Origin: Enoplosus armatus
Lineage: Eukaryota > Chordata > Actinopteri > Centrarchiformes > Enoplosidae
DNA length: 64,000 nucleotides
Assembly: GCF_043641665.1 (NCBI RefSeq)
Contig: NC_092184.1
Coordinates: 20,473,108 to 20,537,107 of the forward strand
Reading direction: 5' to 3'
The position numbers and the translations under genes were made by a program. A model generated the notes under the pieces. The model was given only the letters and a program-made list of their open reading frames with translations. It was not told the origin of the DNA and made no database searches. Shown in pieces: positions 24,436 through 64,000 of this stretch (its first letter is position 1; the number at the start of each line of letters is the position of its first letter).

Positions 24436-27400
24436 GCCTGCAGCCAAGCTCAGCGAGCTACTATACGTTAATGTAAAATTAATCCTCTCTCCACGCGCTC
24501 TTGTACGAGGGTGATCTCCCGCCGCGACATAAACCGTCTCTTCGCACTGGTTCAGTGCTGCTCTTCTTACAGCTCCGTTGTTGTAGCATACTGTTGTTTC
24601 ACATCCCTGAAACAATGGAAAGCCTCTATGTAGCTCGTGGCTTTGGACTCCATGTTGAGCATAGTGTTGTTAGTGGCAGCATGCATTGCAGGGCTATTGT
24701 CCATATTTAAAATGCTGGTTACAAAACAGTTCCTGCAATAATATCCCATCTGAAAAAAATTATTTAATCACTGTAACAATTTTCATCAAGACTAAGCAAT
24801 TTTGCAATTTCCCTAAATAGATTAATTCAACTTCTAATGTAATGTAACAGAAATGATCAAATAAAATCAGATAAATATACAGTAGCAATCTGACCAGTAC
24901 CAGGAGAGAGCAAATACTCTGATATGGGGGGGTCCCATGATTTATTATTAAAATGACATCTTTCACTTGTTCAGTTGTTTATTAAATATGAATTGTTCAT
25001 CTCATGGCAGTTGGACATTTTTTGCATGGATTACAATGCGCAAATTATTTATGATAGATGAAAACCCATTTTTAATTTAAAACAATGGTGGTATGACACT
25101 AACAGTCACTCAGTCTGAACTGTTTGAAAATACCTCTGAAAATGTAAATAAATGGGAAAAAAGAATGAAATACCCAACTGGATGGCATTTGAGTGTTATT
25201 TTAACAGATCGCATTTGAGTGATGGATCCAGACTGTTTTGTTGTAGCTGGAGCACCAGGAAGTGGTGCAAAGCAATGACAGCACACATCATTATACTTAA
25301 ATTCACATTTGTTGTTGATGCTCCAGTGACTCTTAGTCGTTAGATAATTGAATGGGTGGATTTGGGGATTCATTTTTTATTTAAGGGAAAGATACAATGA
25401 AAAACAGTCTTCTTATTCTCTCTTATTTTGCATATGCATTACTGAATATTATATGATGATGCATATTATTGCGGACAACTTGGTGTCTTGTTATTGTTTT
25501 TATTTTTATTTTCATCTTTGTCTTTTTTATATCAGTAAACTTGTTGAACTATTTTTGTATCGCTGTAAGATTAATTTTTTCCCCCATTTTTCCCACACAA
25601 ATATAATGCATTATAGGACATCCAGTAATTTCAGTATTTAAAATGATTTTGCAGTATGCAAAGGTGAAATTTAGCCTTGGGGTCAACGTCTAGGTAAAGG
25701 TAGGTGTTTACTCGATGTGGACGTTTGAGACTGCAGGATTTCATAGCAGTGTTCTGACACAGCCAACCACTGTTTAAACATTCAGGACACAGAGGGAGAG
25801 ACAGAGAGGGGGAGACAGAGAGAGAGACCCAAGAAGCAGGGGAGGAAGTCAAATGAGCCAAACAGGAACACGGAGGTTTTTGAGGCTGAATAAGAGACAG
25901 AGAGTCTGTTAGCATTCCAGCTCTGATGCCAAAACCTTCACTGAACCAAGGATGCCTTCTTCACTGGGGCTTCAATGGCAGCTCTGTCATTTACTTGTAT
26001 TCCTAAAATCTATTCACACAGCAGGTGCATTCAGAGAAAGAGATTTTTATAGGTGACTTTTACAGGTGCTGAAGGCTTCTTCATTTGACCTGGTTTTAAC
26101 AGTATTAGCTTAGTATTTCTTTGAGGTCCAATCATATAGTCTGCTCCCTATTGTTTTTTTTGTCAGCCCACAGAACAATAACACACTGATCGGCCAGATG
26201 ATGGCACTATAAAAGTAACTTTATATTTTAACTGCTAACTCATAAGCTATATGATGTAGAATTGATTTTTTTCCCCCTTCAGATTTCCTGCATCAAGACA
26301 AATCCACTGCACGCTCTGTTTTTCACGATTATTTTCTTATATATTACTTAGAATTTCATGCTAAATCCATTTTCATGTTTTTTTTCCCGCCAATTTATTA
26401 GAATCACCTTGACATTTTAGACATGACAAACTGCCTAAAATCCAAATTGTTTGGCTGTGACACACAAACAAAGCTGGCGATGGTGAAGACATACAAGCAA
26501 ACTACCCATATGTACACATTTGGGATTAAGTGCAACAGACCACATTTGCTTTAGATCCAAGCAGATCAGCCATGCAAAAGAGTTCAAAGGGGTAATTCTT
26601 CTTTTTCCTACAAAATCACTCTCTCTCCACTATCTTTGTAAGACTTGGTGCACTGCTAGACAAGAAACATTTTGCTGCTCAGATTACACCTTTACAAATG
26701 ACCCAGTGCTTCCACATGTGAACCACCATGAATGATGGCCCATCCTTACATACACTTAACTGGTGACTAGCGGACAGTGCAATCACAGTTTTGGAAACGT
26801 ATCCAAGTAGGACACAGAAATGTAAACGTAAGTACAATACAGCAAAATACAGAAAATACTTCAGTAGCTACATTACCCCCAGAGTCCTACTTCACTTCAT
26901 TGACTGAAGAGTGAAGTACACTTACCCCGATCTACCAGATTATTATAATTACATGTAGTAACCTACCTAACTACCCGACTGATAGTCTTCCCAATGGGAA
27001 ATCTCACTTGGCCGCTCGTCTGCATATGTGTAGTGGCTGCTACACATGGTACTGCGTGCAAATACGTGGCACACTAACCTGAACTGTGACACAGGAGCCT
27101 GCAGCAAAACGTCTATAACCCCAACAACAAAATATGACATCGAAGGTTGACTTTTCTTTTGACCATTTTCATTTCACCAAAAATAAATTATTTGGTGGTT
27201 TTCACTTTTGTTTCACAAACTGCTTCTTTCTCTTGGTGTTTATCATCACGTTCTCATCTTCCATTACTGCACTGTGGCATCAGAGAGGGATGTATCCACA
27301 GATTTAAAGAGTGTTGCTGTAGTTTGGCCATTAGCATGTCTTTTATTGATTCCAGAGTCATCATGTTAACTAAATAGATCCAAGAGAGAGCCACAGTGCA

Positions 27401-28479
27401 TTCACGCAGTGGTCTGTCTATGTACAGCAGCTCAGTACGACAGTACAGTACACTGCCAGGTTTAGGCTGTTGATTATATGATCTAAATCAGTCAGACAGA
27501 TAGATTAACAATAGGTATTTCTTGGTTTGGTCTGCAGAATAGTCATAGTACTCATTTCAGTTTCTCTGCATGTAGCCATGCAGCCCCGAGGAGCTCTGCG
27601 GTGGAGAGTTCAGTCCTGCGATCTGACCTCAATCAGCTCAGATTAAAGCAGCGATCAGACGTCTGGCCCCCCGCGCCCTGTTTCGCGATGCAATGTACCC
27701 CCCGACTCTGAGCAGGCAGAAATTAGTCTGAGAACGCATCGTTCACTCCTCTGACATTACCACCACGGGAGTCAATGCAGTATTTCCTCTAATGTTTTTG
27801 TAGTACTATAGGATTGTATCGCCATCTCTGCAAAGATTAAAGCAGTAAATGGTAGTATTGTTCTGTGAGGGCCCACCACTGCTGAATTAACGGAGGGGAA
27901 AAAGATGGAGCAGTACAGAGGCTCTGTATCCAGGTTAACAGCACACCAACAGCATTTCTTAAGTCATATTTGAGCTGAAAAATAATTGGATAGGTGGTGC
28001 ATTTTTTCAACAGATGCAGAGTACGGTCCGTCTATGATAGCTATCTGGTTTTAATTTTAATTTAATGTCTGAACTGACTCAGGAGAGTTGAAGTGGGCCA
28101 GAGAAGTTACCACACAGACCCAGAACATTCATAAGCCCATTTATCATCTCTCCGTCTCTGCTGACCCGACTAGAACTGGGTCCCTCCGCACCGTCTGACT
28201 CACTGTGTACTGAGAGTCAGTCCCTCCTTCCTCTTTAAACAATAACAACTCTGACTCACTACCTCGCCCTTTATAGAAGAGATTACTCTCTGTGCTAAAT
28301 ATTTTCAAACTATTACAAACTTTACTCGCATATAGTGTCATATATTTAGTGTAACATCAGTGTTACTTTCAGTGGTTCCTTTAAACAGAGAGAGGACCAA
28401 GCATGAACAGAAGATGGTCTGTATATTCTTGTTGAATAATTTCACTTATCTTGTTGCAAAATGTATGATTTATGGTTCC

Positions 28480-28837
28480 CAGAGGATGAATCCCAATAAC
28501 TTTTGTTTTCCTATGACTTTTCCTCTATCGCACCATGAGATCACATTTGTGGTTTTGAAGGAAACGCCTCAACAGCTGTGGGTTGGATTGCCATGATATT
28601 TGATGTGCACATTCGTGTTCCCATCTGGATGAATTCGCCAGCATCTGGTCAAAATTTAAATTTGTCTAATACTTTGATTTATGACTGAATACTGGCAAAC
28701 ATTCTTATCAACCTCAATTAGCAAATTCTACCATGCTAACACGCTTAAGTAAAATGTTGAACATTACACCTGCTAAACATCAGCATGTTAGCATTGCACC
28801 GCTTCACAGCCTCATGGAGCTGCTAGCATGGCTGTAG
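28480..28837. mobile_element. Family C repeat, truncated copy
   Basis: Same order of strings as 50153-50755: atgaatcccaataact, ggattgccatgatatttg, ccatgctaacacgctt, tgctaaacatcagcatgtta and gagctgctagcatggctgta. The left end is missing or diverged. Confidence 0.6.
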
Positions 28838-30316
28838 ACTTATCATTTCTATAGTGTGGTTTTGTGAACCATTTTCTGCCAGCAGATCACCAGCACCACA
28901 TAGTCTTCTTTTTCAGGCGTCTCCAGATGCCAAACAATTGCTTTATTATTGGTAATATGCCAGAAATATGAACCAGATTCGACTACAGATGTTGATTTTG
29001 CATGGGCGATTGGAATAAACACATAATTCACTCTAGTTACTGAGTTGCAGATTGTCAGCTATGATCTGACCAGCTCGGCTCTCATTTAAATCTCAGCGAC
29101 TTCAGAGCGTCTGTTGGCAGTGAGGATGCTGTGACACTAGCTCATCTGTACGTCGAGGCTTATTTAGCCTGCTGAGAGTGAGAGCCCGCTGTTCGTATTA
29201 GATTCTGTCTCTGGCAAAGTGGAGATGATTAGATAAAGTGTGTCTGGTGGAGTGGAGCACTTTTTCACTTTACAGTAGCAGTGCCTGTGAATGAATGGAG
29301 GGAAGGGCTCAACTCTCTGACAATAACACAGAAATCTCTGTCCAGGGGATTTTTAATGCATCTGGGAACTGAGGCCTCAATTACTGCCTTAATTAATCCA
29401 TCGCAGTTTATATGCTACACTCTACTACACTGCCAGTTCACAATTCTTACATTTTCGTGTTTAAAGGACATTGTGCATCATTTCTTACTTGACATGCTGG
29501 CATTGTGGAGAGGAATTACTCCTAAATGCTGATGCAGTGAGCGAGTTAAAGACAAAGCAGTGGAATTAAAGGGAGCGGGTCGCGGAGAAGAAATACAATA
29601 AAATACAATTCAATACAATAGCTCTCATTTTGAATCCCCTCCCTACTGTAGCGTCCCTCTGCCTGCACTTCATTCTGTCATAACACAATAACTGAGCTCT
29701 GACGTCTTAAAAGGCATTGCAGGAGCATAGAGGTGCTTGAAGAGAAAATTGCAGCAGCTCACAGCGGCTGGAGTGAAAAACCATTTTGTCTCACTCAAGA
29801 TGGATTCCACAGTGAGATTTCAGAGGACCAGTACAGAATCAAAATGGAGAAGCCTGAAGGGAGGAGACAAAAAGAGGCAGTGTGTGTGGAGTGGACAGCT
29901 TTGGAGGAGATGTCTGAATTTTGTTTTTGCTGCTGCCTGGTAATATATAATTTTCAGGGTTTTCACCTTTTTCAGATATATTGTTATTTATTGGTGAAGT
30001 ATTTACAGTCTTTTTCTTGCTTTTTTGGTACAGACCACAGCCACATGCGATCAAAAAGTAATTTAATATTTACAATATAAGAAGCATTAATACAAAATAC
30101 TGACATGCAAAGCCATACAAAAACAAAATAAATTAAATGAAGTGAAAAAATGACCTCTCCCCCTCCCTCTCAGTGAAAATGGAGCCAAAAAGCCAAGGCG
30201 ATGATCATAAACAGTAATGCTTTTTTGTTTCTGAATCTGGCCTCCTCAACCTCTGAGAAGATTTCCTCCCACCAATCGTCTCGCATACTGGCATGCATGC
30301 ATGGCTGCCGGCATCT

Positions 30317-30318
<2 letters not shown>

Positions 30319-30350
<32 letters not shown>
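30319..30350. repeat. (CA)n microsatellite
   Basis: Perfect CA run. Confidence 0.95.
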
Positions 30351-30352
<2 letters not shown>

Positions 30353-32566
30353 CACAGTCACACCCTCCCTCCCTCTCTTTATAGATTCCACTTGCTGGTT
30401 GCCCATCTAACAGCCCTGTATGTAAACCAGTGAAACCCCTTCAGGACATCAGATCCGTGGAATCTGTTGTCGGTTCTATCTAGGTCAACGCTTACAATAG
30501 CTGTGCAATTTTTTTTTCTTCTCCCGCCTCTCTCTGTATTGCTTAACCCCACAAGGTTGATTTTCCTTTGCATGTATAAACATCAAAAACACACATAAAA
30601 TGTAAGCATATTAAGCGTGCTTTGCTTCTTTCATACATATTAGTCTCTAGTGGAATATTAAAACATGTTGTGGTTTGATGTCAACATTAGTGTAGAATCT
30701 AATGTTTGAAGGAAATTACGTCTAGGTTATTTCTCATTAATATTTGTTGAGCTAATTGGTTTGGACTGTGCCATTATTCAAACAAGTCTGTCTGGTTACA
30801 CTGTAACTCAACACAGCACTGCAGCATATAGCGTAGAAGAAACCCTGCAGTGATAATGTGACATACAGTCGTTCTCTTTCTGATCTAGAGGGGATGATGT
30901 TATGTGACCTCAGGGAGGTGGCGTCTAATTTGTTAACCCACACAGAAAAGAGAAGCCTCTGCACCTGCTTGTCCATGCATTTTTCATAGCATCTTGAATT
31001 GTCTGTTTGAAAGGCCATTTTGACTAAAAGCACAACAATGAATATTAAAACTGTACCAGTTTAACATAAGTAAGAAGTCATCACTTCAGAACCTTTGCTC
31101 ATGTTTGCGTTAGTTTGACAGACTAAAAATCAAACTCTCTGTTTTAGAGAAAAATCAGAAGAAAACCCACAGCTCCCCTTGTTCAACTTAAATGAATTAC
31201 CCACTGCTAATCTGCTTTAGCGGGCTCCCACACAGCCCCAGTTCTTTTGGATAAATCGCTGATATGACTGCCTTCAGACACGGCGTGCAATCAAAATCAA
31301 ATATGCAGAGAGAATTTCTGCTAATCTAAGCAGTCAAGATTTCTCAAACAATAATGGAAAAAAACATAACCTTAATCAGTGTCACCCAGTACTATACCAG
31401 TGTTGGTGCCATTTATCTAAGTTTCTCATTCTCTTCACGCAGGTATCCGTACACAGTCCTACACAGTGAAGGTGTTAGACCTTCAGAAGAAGCCTTTTGC
31501 TGCCATTCATTCTTGTACATTATGAAAAACAACTTCCTCAGACATGAATTGCCCGAGTTTGATAATCCATCACAGTGAATACAAAGCCTTCACTTGTTTT
31601 TGTCTAAGTTTCCCTGTTAATCGTTATTTTATAGTGCCAAGTTTTCATATTAATGTGCACATTATGTTGCGCTCTGCTTACAGTCAATCAAATGACACAC
31701 ACAGGAAGAAATAGAAACCTCCTCCAGGAAATAATCCCTGACACAAACATGTCACCTTACAAACTATATTGTCACATCCAAGTCTTCTTCGTCATCTTGT
31801 TGTAGCTTAGTGAGCAGGTAATTTAAAGCTAGCAAAATATTTGTTGGGAGAAATTATGACAATTAAGTAAATATTTTTGCAATTTATGTTGTTATGGTGA
31901 AATCAGAAGGTGCGGATGCTAAGTACAGTAGATGTAGGCTTTCTTAATGTGTAATGAGTGTAATGTGCACTGCAGTATTATCTTTAACCCTGTGACATAA
32001 CTGTACAATGCTTTCCATCTCGACCCCGTCAACATTACCTGTAGCTGTTGCAGGGCTGTTTCTACTCGGGCCTTTAAGGCTTCCTAAGCTGCCTCTGTCT
32101 TAACATGGCCACCACTGTGCAGTGAAGACAATCTCCTGTAAATTGCTTTTTCGATCAGTTTTGACATCAACCTGCTCCCATGGGAATGTGGGCATTCATG
32201 TGATGGCGGAGAGGAAGGGTTCTCTCCTTATGGATGTTGACAACCCCACTCAGCCTGGTTTGATCGGCAGAATTAACATAATATTACCGTACATACTGAA
32301 CTGGCTGTGACAGCCAAAGAGGGATTGGCTTTCTATACCAGACGTTGGCGCCAGGGAGGTTACTGCAACAGCAGAAGCCAAAGGCAAGACAATAAAAGCT
32401 GTTAGAGGTCAAAGACTTGATATGCAGATCTGATTTCATGAATGGAATTTGTGCACTTTTGAAATACATTTTATGTTCCATTATCTGTAATTTACAGTAT
32501 TAGTCCAAATATTGGTGAGTTAAGCAGTAGAAGTTCATGTCTCACTACACACCAAATCTCATGGAG

Positions 32567-32567
<1 letters not shown>

Positions 32568-32602
<35 letters not shown>
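32568..32602. repeat. (ATCT)n microsatellite
   Basis: Tetranucleotide run about 210 nt upstream of the Ig2 exon. Confidence 0.95.
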
Positions 32603-32603
<1 letters not shown>

Positions 32604-32809
32604 CATCTCATGTCGAAATAAAGAATATCGTCTAAAGGTTTTGTCTGCTGTGAGATTCAAACTCTCAAAGCACCCCATGGAGAAAGAAACCTTCACTTGT
32701 GGCGGAGTGAATAAATTCTTTATACAGTAAAAGATGTTTTGATTCTACATAACAACCACACAACTGCTGCCTCTCATGTGTTTCCATGCACTCTTCTTAT
32801 CTTTTCCAG

Positions 32810-63295
<30,486 letters not shown>

Positions 63296-64000
63296 GTGAG
63301 TTTGGATTAAACAGATTGCCACAGAGTTGCACGGATATAGAGGATCATTGGATCAGGATGGGATATCAGTTGCAACTCAGGGGTAATTTTAGAAAAAGTA
63401 ATAAAAACGTCCCTCCAAACATGTCTAATTAGCTCACAGATAACATGAATGACATGGAACAGGAAACAAGTATACCTGAGACACCTTGTTTCTTCTTTTT
63501 GTGCTGTTTGATATCAGATCTCATCCATTTTAAGGTGTCATGAGACAGTGTCACAGTAGCTCTCTTACAAAGTTTTAAAGAATATATAGAGACAATCATT
63601 ACAACATCAGTTAAAACAGTGTTACACCCTTTACTGCGACTGTTTGGTGCAGCAGTGTTTCAGCATAAAGTGCCACTCTGCAGTTCTGCCTACAGTACAC
63701 TGTGTGCTTTAAGAGTACTTGTGAATGAGACAGTTTTGTCAGCCTTTGAACAAATTGACAGGTATTCTGACGGCTCAGCTGAGTGAGAAAATGGGGACAG
63801 TCTTCAGATTCTCCTCGGGCCATGCCTAGCTTTATTTGCCTTGGGCTACAGATTGTGTCAGTCATACACAAAGGAAGTGTATAAGCTGTAAAGAAGGATA
63901 GGAGGTACTGAAAGCTCTGTGGTGCACTCCAGACTATTCATTAATTTCCTTTGAAGGGTTTTGCTGAGACGTGTAAGCTGCCTGTCAGGATGTTATGTGT
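63296..64000 (+). other. Start of intron after FN6
   Basis: Begins with the strong donor gtgagt. The next coding exon (membrane-proximal) is not reached before the window ends, and nothing else is recognised here. Confidence 0.88.

Larger units (their letters stand above)
1..32809 (+). other. Presumed long dscam intron (5' end outside window)
   Basis: No exon is recognisable here. Open frames are short and mostly translated microsatellites. Because the first exon at 32810 begins inside Ig2 and inside a codon, this stretch is read as the 3' part of one intron of at least 32.8 kb. Besides the repeats and motifs listed separately, it is AT-leaning single-copy-looking DNA with no gene on either strand. 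A weakly spliced or diverged exon could have been missed, so full intronic status is inferred, not shown. Confidence 0.75.

Noticed and set aside
4617..24615. Open frames rich in HTHTHT, VCVCVC or RERERE
   Set aside because: These are translations of CA, TG and GA microsatellites.
1..32809. The missing Ig1, first-half Ig2 or signal-peptide exon
   Set aside because: I searched by eye for the expected Ig2 N-terminal codons (a cysteine-containing B strand and SWEKD-type core) and found none. The exon most likely lies upstream of the window.

Overview
The window is vertebrate, almost certainly teleost, genomic DNA. It is AT-leaning, full of long CA/TG and GA microsatellites, and carries several families of short palindromic interspersed repeats of the kind common in ray-finned fish genomes. 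No bacterial or phage feature is present. One protein-coding gene is recognisable: a DSCAM (Down syndrome cell adhesion molecule) orthologue on the + strand. The translated exons follow DSCAM clearly better than DSCAML1, judged against my memory of the human proteins. Teleosts may carry two co-orthologues (dscama and dscamb), and I cannot tell from this window which one this is.

Layout: 1-32809 has no recognisable exon and is read as part of one very long intron. It holds microsatellites, interspersed repeats, a strong candidate recursive splice site at 15833/15834 and several stretches that look like conserved regulatory DNA. From 32810 to 63295 there are 23 coding exons totalling 4212 nt (1404 codons), with no stop or frameshift. 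They encode, in order, the end of Ig2, Ig3, Ig4, Ig5, Ig6, Ig7, Ig8 (two exons), Ig9 (two), FN1 (two), FN2 (two), FN3 (two), FN4 (two), Ig10 (two), FN5 (two) and FN6. Signal peptide, Ig1 and the first half of Ig2 must lie upstream of the window. The transmembrane segment and cytoplasmic tail lie downstream. The longest introns after the first are intron 8 (10.3 kb, splitting Ig8 from Ig9) and intron 7 (2.9 kb, inside Ig8).

Exon phases form a consistent chain (mostly 1-1, with phase 0 or 2 only inside split domains), which independently supports the splice calls. All exons make one product: a neuronal homophilic adhesion receptor ectodomain of the Ig9-FN4-Ig-FN2 type.

Main points for a second look: a near-complete RE1/REST silencer core in intron 21; a non-canonical GC-AG intron after Ig10 with an immediate in-frame stop if retained; a recursive splice site in the giant intron; a stronger competing donor 7 nt inside the Ig5 exon; two extra cysteines in Ig5 and loss of two cysteines in FN6 relative to human; and RBFOX motifs just downstream of the Ig4 and second Ig8 exons.
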